A stretch of DNA of 64,000 bases from Methylobacterium oryzae (GCF_021398735.1 NZ_CP090349.1:998501-1062500), one strand, 5' to 3'. Numbered from the stretch's first letter, positions 45,501 to 55,597 are shown. Translations and numbers: made by a program. Notes: generated by a model from the letters alone, not told the origin.

Positions 45501-46474
45501 CCGGCGGCCCCGACCCGGAGCGGGGTGGCTTCGGGATCCGTCAGTTCCCGCGGGCGGAGGGCGTCGAGATAGAGCGTCTCCAGCCGCGGCGCCCGCACCC
45601 GGATCTCGGCCACCGGCACGTTCTGGGCGCGCAGGGCGCCGAGCAGCGCCGCGCCGTCGAGGCCGGCCCGTTCGACCGACCGCCAGACGAGGCCGCCAGC
45701 CTCGGCGGGCACGAAGCCGGCCCGGCGCAGCACGCCCTCGGCCTGTCCCGTCACCGGGCCGGTGAGGCTCAGCTCCCGCTCGGGCGCGCCCGTCCGCAAC
45801 TGCGCGAGCAGGTCGGCGAGACGGCCGGCACGCACGACCCGGCCCTGGGCCAGGAACGCGACCCGGGAGGCGAGGCGTTCCGCCTCGGCGAAATCGTGGG
45901 TGGCAATCAGGATCGCGGTGCCGGCGGCCTTCAGGCGATCGAGCACCGCGTGGATCGCGGCCCGCGCGGCGAGGTCGACGCCGCTGGTCGGCTCGTCGAG
46001 GAGCACCAGCCGGGGCCGGTTCATCAGGCTCGCGGCGATGTTCACCCGGCGCCGGTACCCGCCCGACAGGACGCCGACCGGGCGCCGAGCCACGTCGCCG
46101 ATGTCGGCCATGGCCAGGGCGGCCTCCACGGCCGCCTTCCGGTCGCGGCGGGAAACCCCCGCCAGCTGCCCGAACACGCCGAGATTCTCCGATACGGTCA
46201 GCCGCGGATAGAGGGCGATCTCCTGCGGCACCCATCCGATGGCGCGGCGGGCCTGTCCCGCGCGGTACGGGTCCGCTCCGGCCACGCGCACCGAGCCCGC
46301 ACTGGGCGCGAGCCGCCCCGCCACGAGGCGCATCAGCGAGGACTTACCGGCCCCGTTCGGTCCAAGCAGCGCCAAGGTGTCGCCAGTGCCGAGGTCGAGA
46401 TCGACCTGATCCAGCACCCGTCGGCCGCGGAGGTCGAGGCCGACGCCCGCGAGCCGGACGAGGGGGGCGTCCAT
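45497..46474 (-). CDS. ABC transporter ATP-binding protein
   Basis: A 325-residue ATPase with Walker [11 protein letters not shown], signature [10 protein letters not shown], and Walker [13 protein letters not shown], followed by an H-loop ([12 protein letters not shown]). It has a C-terminal extension of about 100 residues. It overlaps the permease start and lies four bases after the DUF2141 gene stop. Confidence 0.93.
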   Translation of the reverse strand: MDAPLVRLAGVGLDLRGRRVLDQVDLDLGTGDTLALLGPNGAGKSSLMRLVAGRLAPSAGSVRVAGADPYRAGQARRAIGWVPQEIALYPRLTVSENLGVFGQLAGVSRRDRKAAVEAALAMADIGDVARRPVGVLSGGYRRRVNIAASLMNRPRLVLLDEPTSGVDLAARAAIHAVLDRLKAAGTAILIATHDFAEAERLASRVAFLAQGRVVRAGRLADLLAQLRTGAPERELSLTGPVTGQAEGVLRRAGFVPAEAGGLVWRSVERAGLDGAALLGALRAQNVPVAEIRVRAPRLETLYLDALRPRELTDPEATPLRVGAAG

Positions 46475-46478
46475 CGGT

Positions 46479-46898
46479 TCACCGACCCGGCAGGGCACGG
46501 CCGAGGCGCACCCGTACGGCGGCGCCGGGCTCCCGGAGGGCGAAGGCCGCCTCGGCGAAGTCGGGTCGCGCTCGCCGCCCGACGGCCCCCGAGAAGCCGT
46601 AGGGCTCGAGCGGCAGGCCGAGGCCGGTGCGGTCGAGGCGCCCGTTGCCGTTGGCGTCCTGGTAGGCTGCCACCGCGTAGGTTCCCGGCGGGACATCCCG
46701 GAAGGTGAACCGCGCCCGGTCAGTGGTGGCCGGCGCGTCGTCCCCCCTGAGACACGACGTCTCCGAGAGACCGCCCTGACAGAGCGCGACGCGCACCTGG
46801 CCGCCCCCGGGCTCGATGCCGTCGACCTCGACCTGGACGGCGGCGGCCCATGCCGGCACGGCCGCGGCGCAGAACCAGGCCGCCACGGCAACCGTCAC
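46479..46898 (-). CDS. DUF2141 exported protein
   Basis: A 139-residue protein with a signal peptide (residues 1-19, ending AWA) and a DUF2141 beta-sandwich: GGGQVRVALCQGGLSE, then AVAAYQDANGNGRLDRTGLGLPLEPYGFSG. DUF2141 genes often occur beside carotenoid genes, but their role is unknown. GTG at 46898 is preceded by GAGAGGACGC. It starts 44 bases after the desaturase stop, within one operon. Confidence 0.82.
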   Translation of the reverse strand: MTVAVAAWFCAAAVPAWAAAVQVEVDGIEPGGGQVRVALCQGGLSETSCLRGDDAPATTDRARFTFRDVPPGTYAVAAYQDANGNGRLDRTGLGLPLEPYGFSGAVGRRARPDFAEAAFALREPGAAVRVRLGRALPGR

Positions 46899-46942
46899 GC
46901 GTCCTCTCGGCCTCCGGAGAAGGCTCCGGTCGGTCGCCGCGC

Positions 46943-48532
46943 TCACGAGGCCTCGCTGGAGGTGGCCAGCGGGGCGGTGTCGGGGATGCCGGCCGCGGCG
47001 GCGGCGCGGGCACCGGCAAGCTCCTCGATCAGCAGCCGGGCCGATATGCGGGCTCCTTCGTAGATCACCGGCAGGCCCGAGCCCGGATGGGTGCCGCCAC
47101 CGACGATGTAGAGCCCCGGTCCGAAACGATTGTGCGGCCGGAAATACAGCATCTGCATCAGGTCGTGGGCGAGGTTGAAGGTGGCGCCCTCGTGGACGGC
47201 GAAATCCTCCTCCCACTGGGTCGGGTCGATGATCCGCTCGTAGCGGATGCGGGACTCGAGATCGTCGATTCCGAGGAGCTTCAGCCGTTCCAGGACCAGG
47301 GCGCGGTAGGTCTCCCGCATCGCCGCCCAGTCGATCCCCGCCTTCAGGTTGGGCACCGGCACCAGCACGTAGAGGGCTGTGTGTCCGGGCGGCGCCATGC
47401 CGCCATCCGTGTAGCCCGCGTGCTGCACGTACAGGGACGGCTGCATCGGCAGCGTGCCCTCCGTGATCTCGCGGATGTTCTTCTCGTAGCCGTCGGCCAA
47501 GAGGATCGTGTGATGCCCGAGGCTGTCGGGCATTTTCCCCTCGAGGCCGAGATATAGCATGAAGGTCGAGCAGGAGAGCCGAGCCTTCCGGATCTTGGCG
47601 TCGCGCCAGCGCGGCCGGTGCCGCTCCGGGACGAGGGCGCGCACGACCTTCGCGAAGTCACCGTTGATCAGCACCGCGTCGGCGTTGAAAGTCTCGCCGT
47701 CCGCCACCAATCCAGTGGCGCGCTTGCCGTCGAACAGCACCTCCTCGACGTTGCTGTTGAGCCGGAGGTCCACGCCCATGCGGCCGGCCAAGCCCGCCAT
47801 CGCCTCGGAGACGGCGCCGCAGCCGCCCACCGGGTGATAGACCCCGTGCTCGTATTCGAGGAACGACAGGATGGTGAACAGGCTCGGGCACCGGAACGGC
47901 GACATGCCGAGGTACTTGGTCTGAAACGAGAAGGCGAGGCGCACCCGCGGGTCGGCGAAGTGGCGCTTGAGGTCTCGGTCCACGCTCCGGCCCGGATGCA
48001 GGTAGGGCAGGGCGGCCAGCATGGCCGGGCTCGCCATGCTGCGCAGGGTGTGGAAGGCCTGTTCCAGGACCGGCTTGAAGTAGTTCAGCTTGGTCCGGTT
48101 CTCGGAGAAGAAGGCCTTGACGTTCTTGGCGTCGTCCGGCGCGAGGCGGGCGACCTCGCGCTCCAGGCGCTCGACGTCGCCGGTCGCGCGGATCGTTCCC
48201 GAGATCCCCTCCGCGCCCTCGAACACGAGGTGGTACTGCGGGTCGAGCCGCTCGAGCTTGACGTGGTCTTCCAGCCGTTCGCCGCAGCTCGCGAAAATAT
48301 CCGCAAGAATCTGTGGATAGAGGAAGAACGTCGGGCCGATATCGAACCGGTAACCGCCGGGAGCCTCGACGGTCTTCGTCCGACCCCCGACCTGCGGGTC
48401 CTTCTCGAAGATGGTGACGTGGATCCCGGCCCGCGCGAGCAGTAGGGCGGCGGCCAGTCCGCCCGGTCCGGCCCCGACCACGGCCACCCGGCGTCCGGTC
48501 AGCGCCCGCAACCCATCCCCAGACTGAAGCAA
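46943..48532 (-). CDS. CrtI/CrtN-type carotenoid desaturase
   Basis: About 529 residues. FAD-binding motif [24 protein letters not shown], the substrate region [17 protein letters not shown], and the C-terminal CrtI motif [20 protein letters not shown]. In Methylobacterium such genes act on C30 precursors derived from squalene. The start is uncertain: the TTG at 48532 has a GAGGAG site nine bases upstream and gives a near-normal N-terminus, whereas the ATG at 48655 adds 41 residues without family character. First gene of a leftward operon with the DUF2141 and ABC exporter genes. 48533-48764 must hold the promoter. Confidence 0.82.
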   Translation of the reverse strand: MLQSGDGLRALTGRRVAVVGAGPGGLAAALLLARAGIHVTIFEKDPQVGGRTKTVEAPGGYRFDIGPTFFLYPQILADIFASCGERLEDHVKLERLDPQYHLVFEGAEGISGTIRATGDVERLEREVARLAPDDAKNVKAFFSENRTKLNYFKPVLEQAFHTLRSMASPAMLAALPYLHPGRSVDRDLKRHFADPRVRLAFSFQTKYLGMSPFRCPSLFTILSFLEYEHGVYHPVGGCGAVSEAMAGLAGRMGVDLRLNSNVEEVLFDGKRATGLVADGETFNADAVLINGDFAKVVRALVPERHRPRWRDAKIRKARLSCSTFMLYLGLEGKMPDSLGHHTILLADGYEKNIREITEGTLPMQPSLYVQHAGYTDGGMAPPGHTALYVLVPVPNLKAGIDWAAMRETYRALVLERLKLLGIDDLESRIRYERIIDPTQWEEDFAVHEGATFNLAHDLMQMLYFRPHNRFGPGLYIVGGGTHPGSGLPVIYEGARISARLLIEELAGARAAAAAGIPDTAPLATSSEAS

Positions 48533-48764
48533 CGTCCCCGACTCCTCACAGAATCCCGATACCCCGTCCAGCCAAGCTAGCTTCGCATCATCGCGCGGCA
48601 ATTGCAGCCGTTTGTCGCGCGCACAACGCTGTATACGATCATACGGTGGATACACATCCGCAAGGTTTCTCGACGCGAGCCGCGTCGCGGACCGCCCGTG
48701 GCCTCACCGGCGGCCTCGCCAGCGCCGGATCGCGTGTCGGGCCGTCCTCGGTGGAGCGGGCGCG

Positions 48765-49766
48765 TCAGCGCTGGCCCAGACGCTCGTACCAGGCGTGGGC
48801 CTGGGCGGGCGTCCGCTCGAACGTCCGGGTGCCGTGGGGCCTCCGCGTCTGGCGCCATTCCCGCGGCGTCACCCCGAATCGAGCGCGGAAGGCGCGGCTC
48901 AGGTGGGCGGGATCCTTGAAGCCGTGCTCGCTCGCCAGGCGCACGAGCGCCCGCGTCTCGAGCGGATCCTCCAGGGCGATCCGGATCGCCTCCAACCGCT
49001 TCTCCCAGACGCGGTGCATGACGCCGCCGACGTTCTGGAAGGCGCGGTACAGCACGGTCCGCGAGACGCCCACCCCGTCGGCGAGGCGGTCCGGCGATAG
49101 GTCGGGCGAGGCCAGGTGGAGATCCATCAGGCGCTCGACGAGGGCGACGAAGCCGGCATCCAATTCCGGGCCCTGCAGCACGTCCGAGGCCGCGGACGGA
49201 TCAAACAGGCGGCGGACGAAACCGGTCAACTCACCCGCGATCGCCGGCTCGTCGTCGGCGGTGGCCGTCGGCAGCCGGCGGTACAGGGCGTGCAGCCGGG
49301 CGACGAGCAGACGGTTCCGCTCCCTGTCGAGGAAGATCGGGATCCGCTCGACCGCGCAGTCGGCCAGCAGGCGTCGCGGGATGGTCAGCCCGATCGCGCT
49401 GGAGCTCACCCCGCGGGCATCGAGTTCCCGGCCCATATTGGCGGCCATAATCCGGTTGCGCTGCTGCACCACCGGGCTGCCCGCGACGTCCCCGGACAGG
49501 CCACCCGACACGTAGAGCATGAACGTGAAGTGATCCGGCGTCGCCGCGGCGTGGCGGCGATCGCGGACCATGTGCTGGGCCGAGAAGACCATCCGGCTGG
49601 CGAGGATGTCCCCCAGGACCGTGCAGGACGGGTTCCCGCGCGGCACCGGAGCCCCTTTGATCTGCTCGATCCGAACGATGGGTGCCATCAGATCGCGCCA
49701 GGCGGCGAAGGCCTGCGCGGGTTCGAGGGGATCGGTGTTGAAGTGAAGCGTCGGGAGACTCGACAT
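48765..49766 (-). CDS. AraC-family transcriptional regulator
   Basis: A 333-residue regulator with an N-terminal AraC-binding-like domain (LHFNTDPLEPAQAFAAWRDLM, DHFTFMLYVSGGLSG) and a C-terminal double helix-turn-helix (LAASHGF-like ASEHGFKDPAHLSRAFRARFGVTPREWR). Targets are unknown. It is directly upstream of the crt-ABC operon, in the same orientation, so it could regulate it. ATG at 49766 is the more family-like start; 49841 is an alternative. Confidence 0.82.
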   Translation of the reverse strand: MSSLPTLHFNTDPLEPAQAFAAWRDLMAPIVRIEQIKGAPVPRGNPSCTVLGDILASRMVFSAQHMVRDRRHAAATPDHFTFMLYVSGGLSGDVAGSPVVQQRNRIMAANMGRELDARGVSSSAIGLTIPRRLLADCAVERIPIFLDRERNRLLVARLHALYRRLPTATADDEPAIAGELTGFVRRLFDPSAASDVLQGPELDAGFVALVERLMDLHLASPDLSPDRLADGVGVSRTVLYRAFQNVGGVMHRVWEKRLEAIRIALEDPLETRALVRLASEHGFKDPAHLSRAFRARFGVTPREWRQTRRPHGTRTFERTPAQAHAWYERLGQR

Positions 49767-49952
49767 GCGATCCGGCGCGGCGTCGTGACGGTCTTGAGAT
49801 CTCAGCTTGCGCACACCCGCGCGCGGCGTCGAGATGTCCATGTGTTGCAGGCGGACGATTGTGTGCCGGCCCTATTTGGCGGCGTCCGCGCGGAGAATAC
49901 TGAGTTCAGGAAACGGCCGGCCTGGGCGAAGGGAGCTGTCGTCGCGGCGCGT

Positions 49953-50780
49953 TCACGTCCTGCCGAGGCGCCCCTGGCCGTGCGCGATGGTGTAGAGGGC
50001 GACGCCCGCCGCGGTGGCGACGTTGAGCGAGTCGAAGCCGGCGGCCATCGGGATCCGGATCGGACGCGACCGGGCCAGCGTCGCCGCATCGAGGCCGGGT
50101 CCCTCGGTGCCGAGGATCAGGAGCGCGCGCGCCGGGACGTCGAGCGTGTCCAGAGTTTCGGTCGCCCCCGGGCTGAAGGCCAGCGGCTGGAGATCGAGGG
50201 TTTCGGCGAGCCGCAGCCAGTCCTGCCCTTCCGGCAGCCGCGCGAAAGGCTGGATCAGGGCGGCCCCTGCGGAGACGCGGATGCTCTTGCGGTAGAGCGG
50301 GTCGCAGCTCGCCCGGTCGAGGAGCACGGCGTCGGCCCCGAAGGCCGCCGCGTTGCGGAAGGCGGCGCCGACATTGTCGTGATTGGTCAGGCCCGCGAGG
50401 CCGACCACGAGGGCGGGGGCGGGCGGCGGCGGTACGAGGTCGGCCGCGCCGGGCTCCGGCCCGCGCAGGCCGACCGCGAGGACCCCGCGGTGGATCGGGA
50501 AGCCCGTCACGGCGCTCATCACCGCCTTCGAGGCGCCGAACACGGGCGGCGGCTCCGCGGCGGCGGCGACGTCGGCGGCGAGTCCGGGCCAGCGCTCAGG
50601 CGCGAGGAGGATCGATTCGGCGCGGAAGCGGCTGCGGCGCCCGAGGAGCAGCCGCAGGGTCACCTCGCCCTCGACGATGAAGCGCCCGGCGCGGCCCACG
50701 AGGTCGCGCTCGCGCATCCGGGTGTAGGGCTCGAGGCGGGGATCGTCCGGGTCGGCGAGGAGCTCCGGGACCGGAGTCAC
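49953..50780 (-). CDS. TrmH/SpoU-family RNA 2'-O-methyltransferase
   Basis: A 275-residue SPOUT methyltransferase. It has an N-terminal substrate-binding region (RAGRFIVEGEVTLRLLL) and knot motifs GLTNHDNVGAAFRNAAAFGADAVLL, LILGTEGPGL and IPMAAGFDSLNVATAAGVALYTI. It methylates rRNA or tRNA. The GTG start follows the MaoC-like gene stop by one base, so the two are coupled. Confidence 0.9.
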   Translation of the reverse strand: MTPVPELLADPDDPRLEPYTRMRERDLVGRAGRFIVEGEVTLRLLLGRRSRFRAESILLAPERWPGLAADVAAAAEPPPVFGASKAVMSAVTGFPIHRGVLAVGLRGPEPGAADLVPPPPAPALVVGLAGLTNHDNVGAAFRNAAAFGADAVLLDRASCDPLYRKSIRVSAGAALIQPFARLPEGQDWLRLAETLDLQPLAFSPGATETLDTLDVPARALLILGTEGPGLDAATLARSRPIRIPMAAGFDSLNVATAAGVALYTIAHGQGRLGRT

Positions 50781-50781
50781 C

Positions 50782-51255
50782 TCAGCCCTGGGACCGGTCG
50801 GAGCGGTTCGCCAGCGGGTCGGCCTCGGCCTTGGTCGGCACCTTCACCAGGGCCTCGCCGTCGAGGACTGTCTCACCGCCCACCGAGCACTTGCAGGCGA
50901 GGCGCGCGCGCCGCCGCTCAGGCATGAGTTCGGCCACCGTCACGGTGACGTCGACGACGTCGCCGATCCGCACCGGGGCGCGGAAGTTCAGGGTCTGGGA
51001 GATGTAGACGGCGCCGGGCCCCGGCAGGCGGGTGCCGAGCACCGCCGAGATCAGCCCGGCCGTGTAGAGGCCGTGGGCGATGCGTGTGCCGAACGGCGTG
51101 CGCGCGGCGAAGTGCTCGGACAGGTGGATCGGGTTGCGGTCGCCGGTGATCTCGGCGAAGCCCACCACGTCCGAGGAGGCGATGGTCTTCGAGAGGGTCT
51201 CCGACAGGCCGACCTCGAGATCCTCGAAATAGAGCACGCGCAGTTCGGGCAGCAT
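50782..51255 (-). CDS. MaoC-like (R)-hydratase
   Basis: A 157-residue hot-dog-fold protein with the hydratase motif VGFAEITGDRNPIHLSEHFAARTPFGTRIAHGLYTAGLISAVLGTRLPGPGAVY (catalytic D and H in GDRNPIH). It hydrates enoyl-CoA thioesters of unspecified chain. The start is ATG at 51255. It is upstream of the methyltransferase gene on the same strand. Confidence 0.87.
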   Translation of the reverse strand: MLPELRVLYFEDLEVGLSETLSKTIASSDVVGFAEITGDRNPIHLSEHFAARTPFGTRIAHGLYTAGLISAVLGTRLPGPGAVYISQTLNFRAPVRIGDVVDVTVTVAELMPERRRARLACKCSVGGETVLDGEALVKVPTKAEADPLANRSDRSQG

Positions 51256-51444
51256 GACGCGGCAGACCTCCGGTTCCGGCCGGTCATTCGTCTCGTGCAG
51301 CCGGCTCCGGCAACGGCGTCGCACGATCCCGGCGGCGAATCCACCCGGACAAAGGCGTAACGGCGTCGAACTTTCTTGAGCCGCGGACAGGCTTTTCTCA
51401 ACGGCCGCTCGACAGCGCCGCGCGCGTCGGCGAAGAGGCGTCCC

Positions 51445-52050
51445 GTGATCGCCGATGATGCGCCCCGGCCCGCGCCGCCCGCCCTCCGCCCGATCGTCGC
51501 CCGCGTGGCGGCGCTCAACCTCGGCTATTTCGGCATCGAGATCGCGGTGGCGCTCGCCATCGGCTCGGTGGCGCTGATCGCCGACAGCCTCGATTTCCTC
51601 GAGGACGCGGCGATCAACCTGCTGATCTTCGCGGGTCTCGGCTGGAGCGCGCGCAACCGCGCCCGCCTCGGGACCGCCATGGCGGGGATCCTGCTCCTGC
51701 CGGCGCTGGCGGGGGCCTGGGCGGCCTACGGCAAGATCGCTGACTTCACCGCCCCCGCGGCACTGCCCCTGACCCTCGCGGGGCTCGGGGCGCTCGCCGT
51801 GAACCTCACCTGCGCGCTCATGCTCGCCCGGCACCGCTCCGGCTCGGGCAGCCTGACCCGGGCGGCCTACCTCTCGGCGCGCAACGACGCCGTCGCCAAC
51901 CTGGCGATCATCGCCGCCGGTCTGGTGACGGCCCTCCACCCGTCCCCCTGGCCCGACCTCGTGGTGGCGGCCGGGATCGTGATCCTCAACGCCGACTCGG
52001 CCGCCGACATCCTCAAGGCAGCCGCGGCCGAGCGCAGAGCCGCGCGGTAG
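51445..52050 (+). CDS. Short cation-efflux (CDF-like) membrane protein
   Basis: A 201-residue membrane protein resembling the N-terminal membrane half of cation diffusion facilitators: EIAVALAIGSVALIADSLDFLEDAAINL, with the metal-site DSLDF, and later AAYLSARNDAVANLAIIAAG (second metal site HN/RND). It ends without the cytoplasmic C-terminal domain, as do several short alphaproteobacterial members. GTG start is preceded by GAAGAGGCG. Confidence 0.78.
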   Translation: MIADDAPRPAPPALRPIVARVAALNLGYFGIEIAVALAIGSVALIADSLDFLEDAAINLLIFAGLGWSARNRARLGTAMAGILLLPALAGAWAAYGKIADFTAPAALPLTLAGLGALAVNLTCALMLARHRSGSGSLTRAAYLSARNDAVANLAIIAAGLVTALHPSPWPDLVVAAGIVILNADSAADILKAAAAERRAAR

Positions 52051-52082
52051 CGGTCCCGAGCGGCGACACGGCAGCGACCATC

Positions 52083-52934
52083 ATGCGCATCTTCCCCATC
52101 TCGGACCTGCACCTGGAGCGGCGTCCCCTCGACCGGATCGCGCCGCCCGCGGAGCCGTTCGACCTGCTCGCCTGCCCAGGCGACCTCCACGAGGGACATC
52201 CCGAGCGGGGGCTCGCGGCGCTGCTGCACCTCGCGCAGGGACGGCCGATCGTGCTGGTGCCGGGCAACCATGAGCGCTACGCGCCGACCGGGGACCGGCG
52301 GACCGCGCCGGAGCTGATCGCCGCCCTCGAGGCCGAGGTCGGCCGCCTCAACGGGCTCGGCGCGCGGATCCATCTGCTCCAGCACGCGCGGAGCTGCGTC
52401 ATCGACGGTGTCCGCTTCGTCGGCACCACCCTGTGGAGCGACTGGACCCTCGCGGGGCGCTGGCTCGCACCGGACGCGCCGAACCGGCCCGACGATCCGG
52501 TGGCCTACGCGGCGTCGCGCATGACCGACCCAGTGACGGGCTCGCGGGAGTATCTCGGATCGATCCGCAAGGCCGACGGCAGCCCCTGGCAGCCGGCGGA
52601 CGCGATGGCGGAACACCGGATCGAGCGGGCGGCCCTGCACGCGGCGCTCCGGACCCCGCACGACGGACCGACCGTGGTGGTGACCCATCACCCGGCGAGC
52701 CCGCTCGCGGCCGACCGCTTCCAGGACGCGCCCGGCGTCCCCTGGTGGGTGCCGGCCTTCTACGCCAGCACGGCCCTCGACGACCTCGCGGAGGCCGAGC
52801 GGCCGGAGCTGTGGATCTCCGGGCATTTCCACGCCGGCCACGACCTGCGGATCGGCCGTTGCCGCTGGATCTCGAACCCGGTGGAGGGCACGACCTACCG
52901 CGGCGACTTCGTCGTCGAAGTCGAGGGGCGGTGA
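52083..52934 (+). CDS. Metallophosphoesterase
   Basis: A 283-residue calcineurin-like phosphoesterase: ISDLHLERRPLD, LVPGNHERY, FVGTTLWSDW, VVVTHHPASP and ISGHFHAGHD give the metal ligands. The substrate (nucleotide, nucleic acid or protein phosphate) is not evident. It follows the cation-efflux gene by 32 bases on the same strand. Confidence 0.87.
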   Translation: MRIFPISDLHLERRPLDRIAPPAEPFDLLACPGDLHEGHPERGLAALLHLAQGRPIVLVPGNHERYAPTGDRRTAPELIAALEAEVGRLNGLGARIHLLQHARSCVIDGVRFVGTTLWSDWTLAGRWLAPDAPNRPDDPVAYAASRMTDPVTGSREYLGSIRKADGSPWQPADAMAEHRIERAALHAALRTPHDGPTVVVTHHPASPLAADRFQDAPGVPWWVPAFYASTALDDLAEAERPELWISGHFHAGHDLRIGRCRWISNPVEGTTYRGDFVVEVEGR

Positions 52935-53043
52935 TTTAGTCCCCTCGCCAAGAGAACGGTCTGTCGACGCCGTGCGATCGCGCACAGCTTGGCCGTAACG
53001 GCGGGATGCTGTCGGAGTGAACGCCCGTCAAACCCTGATCGGC

Positions 53044-53074
53044 CCCGAATGACGGGGCTCAGGTTCGGGGTTTT
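53044..53074 (+). promoter_or_regulatory. Terminator-like hairpin directly before a start codon
   Basis: CCCCGAA (53044-53050) pairs with TTCGGGG (53064-53070), followed by TTTT, and the ATG at 53076 comes right after. The G-rich arm is the only plausible ribosome-binding site, so folding could hide it or end transcription. It is either a terminator for the upstream gene or a leader control element. Confidence 0.5.
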
Positions 53075-53075
53075 C

Positions 53076-53969
53076 ATGGCCGGATTTAGCCTGACGTCAC
53101 GTTGGGTCGCGGCGGCGGCTCTTGCCGTCTCGGCCCCGATCGCCGCCGCGTCGACGGCCACGACCGCGCGGGCGGCGTCCGCGGCGCAGCCGGGACAGAC
53201 GGTCGGCCTGCCGGTGGGCGACCAGCTGCCGGTCGGCCTGTATTTCGTGAACCTGTCGAGCTTCGGCGTGCGCGGCACGCTCCCGCGCGACTCGTCGACC
53301 AACGTCAACCTGCCGACCTTCGCGTGGGCGACGCCCTGGGATGTTGCCGGTGCGCGCCTGCAGTTCTTCTTCACCCAGCCGGTCGCGGCGGCGAGCAGCC
53401 AGGGCGCGCCCTATCAGAGCGGCGTCGGGCAGCAGCTGCTGGCGGCCCAGCTCGCCTGGGACCTCGGCGGCGACGTCGGCTTCAGCTACCTGTTCGGCGG
53501 CTACCTGCCGATCCAGACGCGGTTCCTGACGCAGTCGGCCTCGCTGACCCACCGCTTCGCGCTGAGCTACACCGGCCAGGGCTGGAACCTCACGGCGAAC
53601 CTGCTCTACGGCGTCTTCCTCGACACGCGCTCGCCCAGCGGCACCCTCTACCCGGACTACATGAACCTCGACCTGACCATGACGAAGAAATTCGGCTCCT
53701 GGCAGATCGGCGCGGTGGCCTTCGGGTCGACGGACCTTCCTACCGGCGTGGCGAGCTACCGTCCGCAGGGCCAGATCGCGGTGGGCGGTCTCGTCGGCTA
53801 CAATTTCGGGCCCGTGAACCTGCAGGCCTACCTCACGCACGACGTGGTCGAGCGCAATTACGGCGGCCGCGAGGTCCGCGGCTGGCTGCGCGCGATCGTG
53901 CCGCTGTATCAGGACAAGAACGAGGTCGAGCCGGGCCGCACTCTCGTGACGCGGCGGCAGGCCGAGTAG
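53076..53969 (+). CDS. Outer-membrane beta-barrel-like protein (MetA-pathway/SphA type)
   Basis: About 297 residues with a signal peptide (residues 5-27) and alternating hydrophobic/aromatic beta strands: LSSFGVRGT, AGARLQFFFTQPVAAAS, LGGDVGFSYLFGGYLPIQT, HRFALSYTGQGWNLTANLLYGVFLDT. This pattern resembles transporter-like barrels annotated in phenol/MetA pathways. The ligand is unknown. ATG at 53049 is an alternative start that would add nine residues. Confidence 0.75.
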   Translation: MAGFSLTSRWVAAAALAVSAPIAAASTATTARAASAAQPGQTVGLPVGDQLPVGLYFVNLSSFGVRGTLPRDSSTNVNLPTFAWATPWDVAGARLQFFFTQPVAAASSQGAPYQSGVGQQLLAAQLAWDLGGDVGFSYLFGGYLPIQTRFLTQSASLTHRFALSYTGQGWNLTANLLYGVFLDTRSPSGTLYPDYMNLDLTMTKKFGSWQIGAVAFGSTDLPTGVASYRPQGQIAVGGLVGYNFGPVNLQAYLTHDVVERNYGGREVRGWLRAIVPLYQDKNEVEPGRTLVTRRQAE

Positions 53970-54045
53970 CCGAGCCGGCTGAAACTGTCCGGGCCGGTGT
54001 CATCCCTGGCATAGGCCGCGGGGCCGGGCGGGGGGCCGTACGAAC

Positions 54046-54079
54046 GGGGCCTCCGAGATCGTCGCATCTCGGAGGCCCC
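54046..54079. terminator. Bidirectional terminator hairpin
   Basis: A 14-bp perfect stem (54046-54059 with 54066-54079) and loop CGTCGC, between the rightward barrel gene and the convergent homospermidine synthase gene. Confidence 0.8.
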
Positions 54080-54151
54080 TTCGTGCGTCCAGGACGGCGC
54101 CGCCGATCCGGCGCGGATTCGCGCCCCGACTGACGGGGCGCGGCGGAAGCC

Positions 54152-55597
54152 TCAGCCGTGCACCAGCACGTTGCGGAACTGCCAGGGATCGCTGGTGTCG
54201 ATGTCCTCCGGGAACAGGCCCGGGCGGTCGGTGAGCGGCGTCCAGTCCGTGTACACGCCCACGACTGGGCCGAGATACGGGGTCTGGACCTCCAGGCAGC
54301 GGCGGAAGTCCATCTCGTCGGCCTCGACGATGCCGGCCTCCGGATTCTCCAGGGCCCAGACCATGCCGGCGAGCACCGCCGAGGTCACCTGCAGGCCGGT
54401 GGCGTTCTGGTACGGGGCAACCCGGCGGGTCTCCTCGATGGAGAGCTGCGAGCCGTACCAGTAGGCGTTCTTCGCGTGGCCGTAGACGAGCACGCCGAGC
54501 TCGTCGATGCCGTCGACGATCTCGGTCTCGTCGAGGATGTGGTGCTGCTCCTGCACCTGCGCCGCCTTGCCGAACATCTCGTGGAGCGACAGCACGGCGT
54601 CGTCGGCCGGGTGGTAGGCGTAGTGGCAGGTCGGCCGGAAGACCGGCTTATCGCCCTCGCGCACCGTGTAGTAGTCGGAGATGGAGATCGCCTCGTTGTG
54701 GGTGACGAGGAAGCCGAACTGCGACCCGGCGGTCGGCACCCAGGTGCGCACCCGCGTGTCGGCGCCCGGCTGCAGCAGGTAGATCGCGCAGCGCGACCCC
54801 TTCTCCTGCTCGCGGGCGTTGGCGGGCTTCCAGGTCTCGTGCGTCCCCCAGCCCAGCTCGGCCGGCTGGTTGCCCTCGGAGACGAAGCCCTCGACCGACC
54901 ACGTGTTCACGAAGACGCCCCGCGGCTTCGGATTCTTGGCGCGCTGCGTGTCCCGCTCGGCGATGTGGACGCCCTTCACGCCCAGATCCTTCATCAGGGC
55001 GGCCCACTCGGCCTTGGTCTTCGGCTCGGGCCGCTGCAGGCCGGTATCCTGGGCGATGTTCAGGAGCGCCTGCTTGACGAACCACGAGACCATGCCGGGA
55101 TTGGCGCCGCAGCACGACACGGCCGTGGTGCCACCGGGCTTCTGCGCGCGGGCGTCGAGGATGTTCTCGCGGAGCGCGTAGTTGGTGCGGTCGCCCTGGC
55201 TCTTGGTCTTGTCGAAGTAGAAGCCCGGCCAGGGCTCGGCCACGGTGTCGATGTAGAGGGCGCCGAGTTCGCGGCAGAGCTCCATGATGGCGCGCGAGGA
55301 GGTGTCGACCGACAGGTTGACGCAGAAGCCCTGGCCGCCGCCCTCGGTGAGGAGCGGGGTGAGCACGTCGCGGTAGTTCTCCGGCGTCAGGGCCACCTTC
55401 TCGAAGCGCAGTCCGTGCTTCTCGGCGAGCGGCCGGTGCGTGTCGACCGGGTCGATCACGGTGAAGCGGGCGCGGTCGTACTCGAAATGGCGCTCGATGA
55501 GCGGCAGGGTGCCCCGGCCGATCGAGCCGAAGCCGATCATCACGATGGGGCCGGTGATGCGGCCATGGATCGGGTGACGCGTCGGCTGGTCGGTCAT
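54152..55597 (-). CDS. hss: Homospermidine synthase
   Basis: A 481-residue NAD-dependent enzyme that joins two putrescines (or putrescine and spermidine) into homospermidine. It has the N-terminal nucleotide motif IVMIGFGSIGRGTLPLI, CGANPGMVSWFVKQAL and the catalytic-region patterns of bacterial HSS. It stands alone on its strand. The 378 bases upstream (55598-55975) hold no gene that I can support. Confidence 0.93.
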   Translation of the reverse strand: MTDQPTRHPIHGRITGPIVMIGFGSIGRGTLPLIERHFEYDRARFTVIDPVDTHRPLAEKHGLRFEKVALTPENYRDVLTPLLTEGGGQGFCVNLSVDTSSRAIMELCRELGALYIDTVAEPWPGFYFDKTKSQGDRTNYALRENILDARAQKPGGTTAVSCCGANPGMVSWFVKQALLNIAQDTGLQRPEPKTKAEWAALMKDLGVKGVHIAERDTQRAKNPKPRGVFVNTWSVEGFVSEGNQPAELGWGTHETWKPANAREQEKGSRCAIYLLQPGADTRVRTWVPTAGSQFGFLVTHNEAISISDYYTVREGDKPVFRPTCHYAYHPADDAVLSLHEMFGKAAQVQEQHHILDETEIVDGIDELGVLVYGHAKNAYWYGSQLSIEETRRVAPYQNATGLQVTSAVLAGMVWALENPEAGIVEADEMDFRRCLEVQTPYLGPVVGVYTDWTPLTDRPGLFPEDIDTSDPWQFRNVLVHG

